Positions 8,519-15,663 of a stretch of 64,000 bases of DNA are shown one piece after another (within the stretch, counting starts at the first letter, position 1; each line of letters begins with the position of its first letter). Origin of the DNA: Burkholderia sp. SRS-W-2-2016 (GTDB taxonomy: Bacteria; Pseudomonadota; Gammaproteobacteria; Burkholderiales; Burkholderiaceae); NCBI RefSeq assembly GCF_001931485.1, contig NZ_MSDV01000053.1, forward strand, positions 30,382 to 94,381, read 5' to 3'. The translations under genes and the position numbers were made by a program. The notes beneath the pieces were generated by a model. It was not told the DNA's origin and made no database searches. It was given only the letters and a program-made list of their open reading frames with translations.

Positions 8519-8547
8519 AGTGTAATGCTCGCGGACGGAATGCGCAA
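8519..8547 (-). promoter_or_regulatory. Sigma-70-type promoter of the kdgT-dtnK-pdxA2-deoR operon
   Basis: On the minus strand TTGCGC (8547-8542) and TACACT (8524-8519) are separated by 17 bp. The predicted start, near 8512, falls at the edge of O1, and O2 abuts the -35 box. This is the usual arrangement for repression with looping between two operators. Confidence 0.6.
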
Positions 8548-8590
8548 ATCAATCACCAAGATGATCGCCGCGATCATCTTGGTGATTGAT
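8548..8590. promoter_or_regulatory. 43-bp perfect palindrome containing operator O2
   Basis: Two 21-bp arms are exactly complementary around a single central base (8569). The core TGATCG-CCG-CGATCA (8562-8576) has the same half-sites as O1. The site ends directly upstream of the -35 box. It could also form a hairpin at the end of the J-domain transcript, but on that strand only TTTG follows, so an operator is preferred. Confidence 0.7.
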
Positions 8591-8674
8591 GAGGAGTTAA
8601 ACGGGGACAGGAAGGCTGGAAGGATGCGGCTAAGGGCGTGACCTCAACGCGGCCGTTGCCGCACGAATGGTCCG

Positions 8675-9778
8675 TCAGAAATCCGCTTCGGCAATCGGCA
8701 CCGGCCGGACGGCACCGTCGGTCGCCGGGTACAGCGTGATTCTAAGGTCGCCGGCCTCGACCTCCGACGCCGCGCCTTGCTCGGGAAAATTGAACGACTC
8801 GGATTTGAACAGACTGCCCGTCATCACGTCCTGGTAGCGGATGTCGTAATTCCCGGGCGTGATATCCGACAGGGTGAAGCTGGCGCCCGCGGGGATATAG
8901 AACTGGCGCACCGGGACGTGCGCGATGCTGTCGACCCACGTCAGCTTCGCAAACACGCCGAAGTCGTTGCGCGCGTTGTCGACCGTCACCTGCCAGTGCC
9001 CGCTGTTTTGCCGGATCGCCTCGCCCGCGATATAGCCCGCCTCGGTCGGCCACGGCGTCCCGTTCGGAGCAAGCGGCCGTGCCGGTGCGACAGCAGACGT
9101 GCCGGCGGCGGCCGAGGCCTTGAGCGCCGCCGCATCGATGTTCGCTGGCGACACCGCCGCGTGCGCCGCGCCGTCGGTCCCGGCGTGCTTCCGGTCTTCG
9201 TTCGACGCTTCAGCCGCCGGCACCGCGCTCGTCGCGCTCCGTTTCGCGGCGTACTGGGTCGCGCGCACATCGAGCGTTGGAGGTTCGTCCAGTATCAGCG
9301 CCTTGACTCCCACGATCCCGAGCAGAGCCAGCGGAATCCAGAGCCGCGGCCCCCACAGGTGCCTGAAACGGCGCGCGGGACGGGACTGCTTTGACGTCGA
9401 CGTCGACTTCGGCTTTGAATGCGACCTCGCGCCACGACCGCGCGGCGCGGGCTGCGGCCTGATCGGCGCGCGCGGCGACATATAGGATTCGCCGGCCAGA
9501 TCGAGAAACGGTGCCGGCGCCGCCGGTATCGCGTGCGTCGCGGCCTCGCGTTCCTTGCGGGCCAGCCACTCGTCGTGCGCCCTGCGTTTGGCCGGATCGC
9601 TTAGCACTTCGTAGGAGCCGTTGATGATCTTCATCACGTTGACCGCGTCCGGATCGTCGGGACGCCGGTCCGGGTGATGTTTCTGGCTCAGTGTCTTGTA
9701 GGCAGCACGAATCACCTCCGGCGGCGCGTCGCGCGACACCTTGAGGTTGTCGTAATGACTGTGAATTTTCTCGCCCAC
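8675..9778 (-). CDS. Membrane-anchored J-domain protein
   Basis: From the GTG at 9778 the protein has 367 residues. A J domain occupies about residues 6-72, with the HPD motif at 35-37 that stimulates DnaK/Hsp70 ATPase. A basic, serine-rich linker and one transmembrane helix (about 145-163, LWIPLALLGIVGVKALIL) follow, then an Ala/Pro-rich stretch. The C-terminal domain of about 100 residues (HWQVTVDNARNDFGVFAKL onward) looks like a beta-sandwich and is probably periplasmic. The J domain would then be cytoplasmic and recruit DnaK to the membrane. The frame is open to an ATG at 9970, but that start would sit inside the LexA-box region and add a non-conserved tail. The gene is divergent from the SOS-type gene at 9970. 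Confidence 0.75.
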   Translation of the reverse strand: MGEKIHSHYDNLKVSRDAPPEVIRAAYKTLSQKHHPDRRPDDPDAVNVMKIINGSYEVLSDPAKRRAHDEWLARKEREAATHAIPAAPAPFLDLAGESYMSPRAPIRPQPAPRGRGARSHSKPKSTSTSKQSRPARRFRHLWGPRLWIPLALLGIVGVKALILDEPPTLDVRATQYAAKRSATSAVPAAEASNEDRKHAGTDGAAHAAVSPANIDAAALKASAAAGTSAVAPARPLAPNGTPWPTEAGYIAGEAIRQNSGHWQVTVDNARNDFGVFAKLTWVDSIAHVPVRQFYIPAGASFTLSDITPGNYDIRYQDVMTGSLFKSESFNFPEQGAASEVEAGDLRITLYPATDGAVRPVPIAEADF

Positions 9779-9918
9779 GCGCTTGCCCCGGTGGTTGTAA
9801 TCATTTTCGCGGGATTCTACTCGCGCAGCGGATTTTTCAATGGGCGCTCGACCGCACTGAAACAGCAATTCCTCCCGCGCCTGGCGCTGTGGCGGAACAC
9901 TTGCCTTCCGGGATAAAG

Positions 9919-9934
9919 CTGTATAAATTAACAG
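9919..9934. promoter_or_regulatory. LexA box 1 (CTGT-N8-ACAG)
   Basis: CTGTATAAATTAACAG matches the proteobacterial SOS consensus CTGT-N8-ACAG with an AT-rich centre. It lies 2 bp from a second box, in the leader region of the small gene at 9970. Confidence 0.85.
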
Positions 9935-9936
9935 TA

Positions 9937-9952
9937 CTGTGTTTTTATACAG
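9937..9952. promoter_or_regulatory. LexA box 2 (CTGT-N8-ACAG)
   Basis: CTGTGTTTTTATACAG is flanked by TA on both sides, giving the full TACTGT...ACAGTA symmetry of strong LexA sites. It ends 17 bp before the ATG at 9970 and 7 bp before the AGGAGG ribosome-binding site, so LexA bound here would block transcription of the small gene. Confidence 0.9.
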
Positions 9953-9969
9953 TAACACCAGGAGGCGCA

Positions 9970-10263
9970 ATGGAACATCTGGTCAGGGTCTACAACGAGA
10001 AGGACCGTCGAACGCTCGAATGGCTTCGCCGGTATGTGGGCGATGCGGCGCTTGCCAGCGCCATCGCGCGGTGTGCGGGACCGGGCAAACCGTATCTGTC
10101 GGCAGTGTGCAGACGCCTCGGGGTGCGAGCGCCGGAGTTCTCCATCGCGCGGCCAATGCCGAGCGCAATCGCCGAACACTCGCTGGCAACCATGCGCAGC
10201 ATTCTGGCTGCCCGCACGATGTCGGCAAAACAAGGCGCCATCGCGACCGGCCATTTTCGTTGA
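9970..10263 (+). CDS. Small SOS-controlled protein of unknown function
   Basis: A 97-residue basic protein starting MEHLVRVYNEKDRRTLEWLR. I recognise no catalytic motif, membrane segment or signal peptide. The N-terminal half is predicted helical, with paired charged residues; the middle contains YLSAVCRRLGVRAP. The start is set by a perfect AGGAGG 4 nt upstream. Two tandem LexA boxes lie in the 60 bp before the ATG, so expression is expected only after DNA damage. A hairpin followed by Ts at 10300-10332 probably ends the transcript, making this a single-gene unit. Possible roles such as a division inhibitor or a polymerase or recombination modulator are speculation. Confidence 0.8.
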   Translation: MEHLVRVYNEKDRRTLEWLRRYVGDAALASAIARCAGPGKPYLSAVCRRLGVRAPEFSIARPMPSAIAEHSLATMRSILAARTMSAKQGAIATGHFR

Positions 10264-10299
10264 GCCGTGACGTGAGCTTTTATATTTTTAGAACCGGCC

Positions 10300-10332
10300 G
10301 CTCAACTTTGATTAGTTGAGCGATCCATTTTT
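10300..10332 (+). terminator. Probable rho-independent terminator after the SOS gene
   Basis: GCTCAACT and AGTTGAGC form an 8-bp stem with a 6-nt loop (10300-10321), followed 5 nt later by a run of five Ts. Confidence 0.55.
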
Positions 10333-10476
10333 GCGGTCATCAACTGCCGGCCTGGCAGAAGTGCGGAAACCATTCATCGAGCATTGAGCGGCTGTGCGTC
10401 AGGGATTTCACCAAGTATTCGTGAACTGACGGTCGTGCCAATCTAGGCACAAGTGCCTTTTCCAATGGAGACCGGC

Positions 10477-10743
10477 ATGCAAGCTGAAACGCTCAAGAAC
10501 GTCAGGGCCGCCGCCTTTTTGCGTTGGTCGGCACTATGTCTGCTGATGCTGCCGGTTACCGGCCTTCTCTGGGCGTCGAATGCGTCTCCACCACAAAGTG
10601 CGGCCTGGCTCTGTTTCTCGTTCGCGGTCTATCTCTGGCCTTTAGCCGGCATCCTGCTGGTCATCGCAGCGGGATTCGATAGCCCCCGGCGCACCCCACA
10701 CCCCGAAAAAGACGCGATCTGGCGTGAGGCGCACGGGCGCTAA
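10477..10743 (+). CDS. Small two-helix membrane protein, unknown function
   Basis: An 88-residue protein from the ATG at 10477, which has a GGAG 7 nt upstream; an ATG at 10465 and a start at 10453 are possible alternatives. Two hydrophobic helices (about residues 14-35 and 46-66) flank a short polar loop with ASPPQSAAW. The C-terminus is basic and acidic (PRRTPHPEKDAIWREAHGR) and probably cytoplasmic. No family is recognised. It converges on rpoD with only 9 bp between the two stop codons. Confidence 0.6.
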   Translation: MQAETLKNVRAAAFLRWSALCLLMLPVTGLLWASNASPPQSAAWLCFSFAVYLWPLAGILLVIAAGFDSPRRTPHPEKDAIWREAHGR

Positions 10744-10752
10744 CGTCGGGGC

Positions 10753-12738
10753 TTACTGGTCGAGAAATTGACGCAGTTTGTCGGCGCGGCTCGGGTGCAT
10801 CAGTTTGCGCATTGCCTTGCTTTCGATCTGCCGGACCCGTTCGCGCGTCAAATCGAACTGCTTGCCCAGTTCCTCGAGCGTATGGTCCGACGCGGTGTCG
10901 ATCCCGAAGCGCATGCGCAGCACCTTCGCTTCACGCGGCGACAATGCGTCGAGCGCCTCGTCGATCGCGCTGCGCATGTTCGCATCGACAGCGGCCTGCG
11001 CGGGCGACGCCGCCAGCGGGTCTTCGATCATATCGCCGAGCGTCGCGTCGGCGTCTTCGCCCACTGGCGTCTCAAGCGACACCGGCTGGCGCGCGACCTT
11101 CAACATACTGCGCACCTTCTCTTCCGACAGCTCCATGCGCTCCGCCAGCACGGCCGGATGCGCTTCCTGCCCGGTCTGCTGCAGGATCTCGCGTGAAATG
11201 CGGTTGAGCTTGTTGATCGACTCGATCATGTGCACCGGCACGCGGATCGTGCGCGCCTGATCCGCGAGCGCGCGCGTGACGGCTTGACGGACCCACCACG
11301 TCGCGTAGGTCGAAAATTTCCAGCCGCGTCGGTATTCGAATTTGTCGACTGCTTTCATCAGGCCGATATTGCCTTCCTGAATCAGGTCGAGAAAATGCAT
11401 GCCGCGATTCACGTATTTCTTCGCGATCGAAATCACGAGGCGCAGATTGGCCTCGATCATTTCGCCCTTCGCCTGGCGCATTTTCGATTCGGCCACCACC
11501 ATCTGCCGGTTGATCTTCTTCAGCTGTTGCAGCGGCAGTCCCGTATTCGCTTCGATCTCGATCAGCTTCTGCTGTTCGGCGTGAATCGCCGGGAGACTGC
11601 GTTCGAGCGCGGCGCCGTATTTGCGCGATGCCGCGGCAGTGCGCTGCCCCCAGTCCAGATCGGTTTCGTGGCCCGGAAACGACTCGACGAACTTGTCGCG
11701 CGGCATCGCGCAACGGTCGACGGCAATCGCGAGAATACGACGCTCGACCGCGCGCGCCTGCGCGACCTGGTTCTGCACGTCGCTGCACAGCCGGTCGATG
11801 GAGCGCGCGGTGAAGCGAATCGGCGCCAGCTCGCGCTGGATCGCCGTACACGCGCGCGCGAACGCTGCTTTGCCCTTGCCTTGCGCGGCGCCGGCACGCA
11901 AAACCGGCTCGGCCAATTTACGCACTCGCGCAAAGATAACGAGGCTGTCGCTGGTCAGCTGTTCGAGCCGCGCCGCGTTCGCCTTCGCCGAATCTTCCTC
12001 GGCCATCTCGCCGTCGTTCTCTTCGTCGTCGCTATCGGTGGTGTCCGCCGCTTCGAGGTCCGTCGTATCGGCCGACTCAACCGCTTCGGAGTCCTCGTTG
12101 AGACCGTCGACCAGCTCGTCGATGCGCAACTCGCCCGCCTCGATCTGATCGACGCTCGCGAGGATCGCGCGGACCGTGGCCGGACACGCGGCAATCGCCT
12201 GGATCATTTCCTGAAGGCCCGCTTCGATGCGCTTCGCGATCTCCACTTCGCCCGCGCGGGTCAGCAATTCGGTCGCGCCCATTTCGCGCATGTACATGCG
12301 GACCGGGTCGGTGGTGCGGCCGAATTCCGAATCGACCGTGGACAGCGCCACTTCGGCTTCCTCGTCAGCCTGTTCGTCCGACACCGCGGCCGGCGCCGCG
12401 TCGTTCAGCAGCAGCGTCTCCGCGCTGGGCGCCTGCTCGTACACGGCAACGCCCATGTCGTTGAAGGTGCTGACGATGGTTTCGATCGCGGCGGTCTGCG
12501 CGAAGTTATCCGGCAAGTAGTCGTTGATATCGGCGTGCGTGAGATAGCCCCGCTCCCTGCCCAACTGGATCAGCGCGCGCATCTGCTGTTGCCGTTCTTC
12601 GTCCTGCAACTCTCTGGACGCGGCGTCCACCGGCAGCAGAACCGCGGCGGCCTTGTCCTTCGTCGCGCGCCGCGCCAACGTCTTGTGCATGAATGCGACC
12701 GTGTCTCGGCCTGAATCATCCCGAACGGAACTTGCCAT
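10753..12738 (-). CDS. rpoD: RNA polymerase sigma factor, RpoD type (group 1-like)
   Basis: A 661-residue sigma-70 protein. An N-terminal region 1.1 is followed by region 1.2 (DPVRMYMREMGATELLTRAGE), then a long acidic insertion (runs of D/E around residues 230-260) as in the non-conserved region of primary sigma factors. Region 2 has GNIGLMKAVDKFEYRRGWKFSTYATWWVRQA, with region 2.4 intact. Region 4.2 near the C-terminus has EELGKQFDLTRERVRQIESKA. All promoter-reading parts are of housekeeping type. The start at 12738 has AGGAG 8 nt upstream; the frame is open to 12816. The usual neighbours dnaG and rpsU are absent, so this may be a second RpoD copy rather than the main one. A strong extended -10 promoter lies about 200 bp upstream. 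Confidence 0.93.
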   Translation of the reverse strand: MASSVRDDSGRDTVAFMHKTLARRATKDKAAAVLLPVDAASRELQDEERQQQMRALIQLGRERGYLTHADINDYLPDNFAQTAAIETIVSTFNDMGVAVYEQAPSAETLLLNDAAPAAVSDEQADEEAEVALSTVDSEFGRTTDPVRMYMREMGATELLTRAGEVEIAKRIEAGLQEMIQAIAACPATVRAILASVDQIEAGELRIDELVDGLNEDSEAVESADTTDLEAADTTDSDDEENDGEMAEEDSAKANAARLEQLTSDSLVIFARVRKLAEPVLRAGAAQGKGKAAFARACTAIQRELAPIRFTARSIDRLCSDVQNQVAQARAVERRILAIAVDRCAMPRDKFVESFPGHETDLDWGQRTAAASRKYGAALERSLPAIHAEQQKLIEIEANTGLPLQQLKKINRQMVVAESKMRQAKGEMIEANLRLVISIAKKYVNRGMHFLDLIQEGNIGLMKAVDKFEYRRGWKFSTYATWWVRQAVTRALADQARTIRVPVHMIESINKLNRISREILQQTGQEAHPAVLAERMELSEEKVRSMLKVARQPVSLETPVGEDADATLGDMIEDPLAASPAQAAVDANMRSAIDEALDALSPREAKVLRMRFGIDTASDHTLEELGKQFDLTRERVRQIESKAMRKLMHPSRADKLRQFLDQ

Positions 12739-12945
12739 ATTTTCTCCTGGACAGATTTGCCCGGCGATAGCGCGACCATTGGCTACTGCGCACCGCAGCC
12801 GGTGAACCACATACACTCATGTGCTTCAGGTGGGGAGCAATTGCAGAATCGCAACGAGCAGGAAACGCGGCCTGCTCGACGGAGCGGACCGGTTGGAACA
12901 GCGCAACAAACGAAAGAACAGCGCAGGGAAAAACCACTGCCTAAA

Positions 12946-12975
12946 ATTATAGCACAAATTGTTGCGTCGCACCAA
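12946..12975 (-). promoter_or_regulatory. Extended -10 promoter upstream of rpoD
   Basis: On the minus strand TTGGTG (12975-12970) and a perfect TATAAT (12951-12946) are separated by 18 bp, with TGC directly before the -10 box (extended -10). Transcription from near 12939 would give a leader of about 200 nt before the rpoD ATG. No further gene or clear structure is seen in that leader. Confidence 0.65.
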
Positions 12976-13043
12976 CAGGGTGCGTTCCGGCCGCTGGCGG
13001 CGCCCGGACAAAGGATCGGCGGTGCGTCGACGTGGCGAGCGAA

Positions 13044-13298
13044 TTACCCGGACGCCCCCGCTCCGTGCGGATCGTTATCGCCGCCCTGGCTCAAATAACG
13101 GAGCTCGAGTTCGAGCACCCGGCCGACGTCGCGCACGAATTCCTCCATCGCCGCGAGGCATTCGGCACTTCCCAACGGGAAATCCTCGGGATTGCTCTTC
13201 CCTTGCGCCCGCCGGATTGCCCGGATGCTGGCTTCGAGCGCACGCGCTTCGGCCAGGATCGGGTCGTCGCCCGGAAAGTTCGGTAGTTCATCCGTCAT
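13044..13298 (-). CDS. Small hypothetical protein
   Basis: An 84-residue acidic protein from the ATG at 13298 (MTDELPNFPGDDPILAEARALE). It is predicted to be mostly helical, with a central SAECLAAMEEFVRDVGRVLELELRY that could form a coiled-coil or a four-helix bundle. No motif or membrane segment is recognised. The frame is open further upstream, but the extension is basic and cysteine-rich with no support. It lies upstream of, and in the same direction as, rpoD. Confidence 0.55.
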   Translation of the reverse strand: MTDELPNFPGDDPILAEARALEASIRAIRRAQGKSNPEDFPLGSAECLAAMEEFVRDVGRVLELELRYLSQGGDNDPHGAGASG

Positions 13299-13491
13299 GC
13301 CAAGAATTTCGGCCTGGGCCGGGCAAACTTTAGCGCGCTGCGCCGACGGGAGCCGGGGCGCCCGGGTGAGAAACCGGGCGCCATGCCGATTGCCGGGGTC
13401 GATGTGAATTCCTGCGGCGGCACATGCTTTGCTGCGCTTGCAACGTCGTTTGCAACAAGTTAGCCAGCGTGACAAAAAAAGGACCCCTGCC

Positions 13492-14076
13492 ATGAAGCTC
13501 TACTATTCCCCCGGCGCGTGCAGCCTTGCCGACCATATCGCGATGCATGAGGCCGGTCTGACGTTCGACCGCGTTCGCGTCGACCTGAAGACCAAGGAAA
13601 CGGAAACGGGCGAGCAGTTCAACCAGATCAATCCCAAGGGTTACGTGCCCACCCTGGAGATGGATGATGGAACGCGTTTGACCGAAAACGTCGCGATCCT
13701 TTCGTGGGTCGCGCAGCGCAAACCCTCGCTTGCGCCGAACGACGAACCCGGCAGTTTGCGGCTCCTCGAGATGCTCGCCTTCATTTCGACGGAAATTCAC
13801 AAGCAGTTCGGCCGGGTTTTCAAGCCCGCATCGGATGCGGAAGCCGCAGCGGCGCGCGAGAAGCTCGGTCAACGTTTCCAGTTGATCGCCAGCATGTTTG
13901 CCGGCGATTACCTGTTCGGCCGCGATGCGAGTGTCGCCGATGCCTATCTGTTCACGATGCTGCTGTGGGCAAACAAGGTAGGCATTGAAGTCCCGGCAAA
14001 ACTGAACGACTTCGCCGGCCGGATGCGCGCGCGTCCAGCCGTCCAGCTCGCGCTGAAGCACGAGGGCCTGGATTGA
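13492..14076 (+). CDS. Glutathione S-transferase family protein
   Basis: A 194-residue protein with a thioredoxin-like N-terminal domain: MKLYYSPGACSLADHIAMHEAG. Here Tyr5/Ser6 or Cys10 are the candidate glutathione-contacting residues, as in bacterial beta-class GSTs. NPKGYVPTLEMDDG contains the cis-proline and L/TENVAIL the gamma-glutamyl site. A helical C-terminal domain ends with FAGRMRARPAVQLALKHEGL. It catalyses conjugation of glutathione to electrophiles or has a peroxidase/transport role in the cytoplasm. The gene converges on the lyase gene with 3 bp between stop codons and is not part of that operon. Confidence 0.9.
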   Translation: MKLYYSPGACSLADHIAMHEAGLTFDRVRVDLKTKETETGEQFNQINPKGYVPTLEMDDGTRLTENVAILSWVAQRKPSLAPNDEPGSLRLLEMLAFISTEIHKQFGRVFKPASDAEAAAAREKLGQRFQLIASMFAGDYLFGRDASVADAYLFTMLLWANKVGIEVPAKLNDFAGRMRARPAVQLALKHEGLD

Positions 14077-14079
14077 CGA

Positions 14080-14961
14080 TCACTTCACGTGCGCCGCAAA
14101 TCGCCGCTCCGTCTCCACCGCCTCCGGCAGGCCGATGAACTGCTTGAAGTCGTCGAACGTGGTGAGCCGGTCGGCGACCGCCTCGGTGGTCCCCTCGCGC
14201 ATGAAAATATCGAACATTTCCTTGACGGCCTTGTGCGCGGCCGTCATCGATTCGATCGGCGCCAACGCGTAGGCAAAGCCCATCCGGTACGCGTCGTCGA
14301 GCGATACATACGGGCTCTTGCCGGTGCGCGCCATGTTGAACAGGATCGGCTTGTTCAGATGCTTGAGCCGCTTCGTCAACTGCTGCATCTGCTCGATGCT
14401 TTCCGGCGCATCGGCGTACAGGCCATCGGCACCCGCTTCCGCATACGCTTCGAGACGCTCGCATGCATCGTCGATGCCGGTCACCGCGATCGCGTCCGTG
14501 CGCGCGACCACGAAGAAATCCGGATCGCGTCGTGCCTCCAGCATCGCGCGTAACTTCAGTTGCATCTCTTCGGTCGAGACCAGTTGCTTGCCCGCGAAGT
14601 GCCCGCATTTTTTGGGCAGCGCCTGGTCTTCGAGATGCAGCACCGATGCCCCGGCTTCTTCCCATAGCCGGATCGTGCGCTGCACATCGAGGATGCCGCC
14701 GTAACCGGTATCGGCATCCGCGAAAACGGGAATCGTCGTCACCCGGCAAATGCGGCGGATGTGCTCGAACATTTCGGTCTGGGTCAACACACCGACGTCG
14801 GGCTCGCCGGCGACCACCGCCGCCGATGCGAAGCCGCTCACGTAGATCGCCTTCGCGCCGGCGTTTTCGGCAAGCTTGGCGGTCAGCGCGTCATGCGCGC
14901 CGAGACAGACGAACGGCGCGGACTCTTTGAACAGTGCGCGAAAACGGGCTGAGCGGCTCAA
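14080..14961 (-). CDS. Isocitrate lyase/PEP mutase superfamily lyase (dimethylmalate-lyase-like)
   Basis: A 293-residue TIM-barrel enzyme with the superfamily signatures: DADTGYGG (metal-binding Asp pair) near residue 87, HLEDQALPKKCGH containing the KKCGH catalytic cysteine loop, and VVARTDA. Members cleave C-C bonds of 2-hydroxy diacids (methylisocitrate, 2,3-dimethylmalate, oxaloacetate) or phosphonates. The KKCGH loop marks a lyase rather than a phosphonate mutase. It is the last gene of the seven-gene operon, 75 bp after the LeuD-like gene. In that setting a hydro-lyase would make a substituted malate that this lyase splits, as in 2,3-dimethylmalate degradation (inference). Confidence 0.85.
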   Translation of the reverse strand: MSRSARFRALFKESAPFVCLGAHDALTAKLAENAGAKAIYVSGFASAAVVAGEPDVGVLTQTEMFEHIRRICRVTTIPVFADADTGYGGILDVQRTIRLWEEAGASVLHLEDQALPKKCGHFAGKQLVSTEEMQLKLRAMLEARRDPDFFVVARTDAIAVTGIDDACERLEAYAEAGADGLYADAPESIEQMQQLTKRLKHLNKPILFNMARTGKSPYVSLDDAYRMGFAYALAPIESMTAAHKAVKEMFDIFMREGTTEAVADRLTTFDDFKQFIGLPEAVETERRFAAHVK

Positions 14962-15036
14962 GACAGTTCTCCTCGTAGCAGGTTGATTTGTTCGGATCCC
15001 CAGGCATTGCGCGATGCTGATGGTTAGCGTGCGTGC

Positions 15037-15663
15037 CTAGCGCGCGTCGCCCGGCCATGCCCATGCGCGGGACCGCCGGTCGGCCGCGCGGAATCGCGCG
15101 ATCTGTTCGTGCAGGCGCAGCGTCTGGTCGATTTCGTCGAGCCCTTCGAGCAGCGCGGCCTGCTGCGCGGGATCGAATGCGAACGCGACCGGTTCGAGCC
15201 CCGGCGCGCGGATTTCCAGCGTGCGCAGATCGACTTCGAACGGCGCGCCGGACTGCGCGACAGCGGCGAGCGTCGCGATGCGCGCGGCGTCGAGCACGAT
15301 CGGCAGCAGGCCGTTCTGCAGGCAGTTGTTGAAGAAGATGTCGCCGAACGAAGGCGCGATCACGCATTCGATCCCATGCTCCTCCAGCGCCCACACGGCC
15401 ATCTCGCGCGAGCTGCCGCAGCCGAAGTTCTGCCCGCCGAGAATGATCCGCGCGTCGCGAAACGCCGGCTGGTTCAGGATGAAATCGTCGCGCTCGCCGC
15501 TTTCGGGCCCAACGCCCCGGTAACGCAGCGTCTCGAACAGCCACGGCCCAAGCTGGCCGCGCTTCAGTTGCGAAATCCGCTCGATGCGGATGATCAGATC
15601 GGTATCGACGTTGTTGCGCAGCAGCGGCGCGGCGGCGCCGCGAATCAGCGTGACGGCTTTCAT
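15037..15663 (-). CDS. 3-isopropylmalate dehydratase small-subunit-like hydro-lyase
   Basis: A 208-residue LeuD/aconitase swivel-domain protein. The family signatures NNVDTDLII, FGCGSSREMAVWAL and IAPSFGDIFFNNCLQNGLLPIVL are all present. The start ATG overlaps the stop of the large subunit as ATGA, which implies translational coupling and a heteromeric enzyme. Biosynthetic LeuD normally sits next to leuB; here the partners are a lyase and an ABC transporter, so a catabolic dehydratase acting on a substituted maleate or malate is more likely. The C-terminal tail (about 35 residues, rich in R/A) is longer than in LeuD. Confidence 0.87.
   Translation of the reverse strand: MKAVTLIRGAAAPLLRNNVDTDLIIRIERISQLKRGQLGPWLFETLRYRGVGPESGERDDFILNQPAFRDARIILGGQNFGCGSSREMAVWALEEHGIECVIAPSFGDIFFNNCLQNGLLPIVLDAARIATLAAVAQSGAPFEVDLRTLEIRAPGLEPVAFAFDPAQQAALLEGLDEIDQTLRLHEQIARFRAADRRSRAWAWPGDAR

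Noticed and set aside
8548..8590. The 43-bp palindrome as a terminator of the J-domain gene
   Set aside because: It has only TTTG after the stem on that strand and shares half-sites with O1; an operator explains it better.
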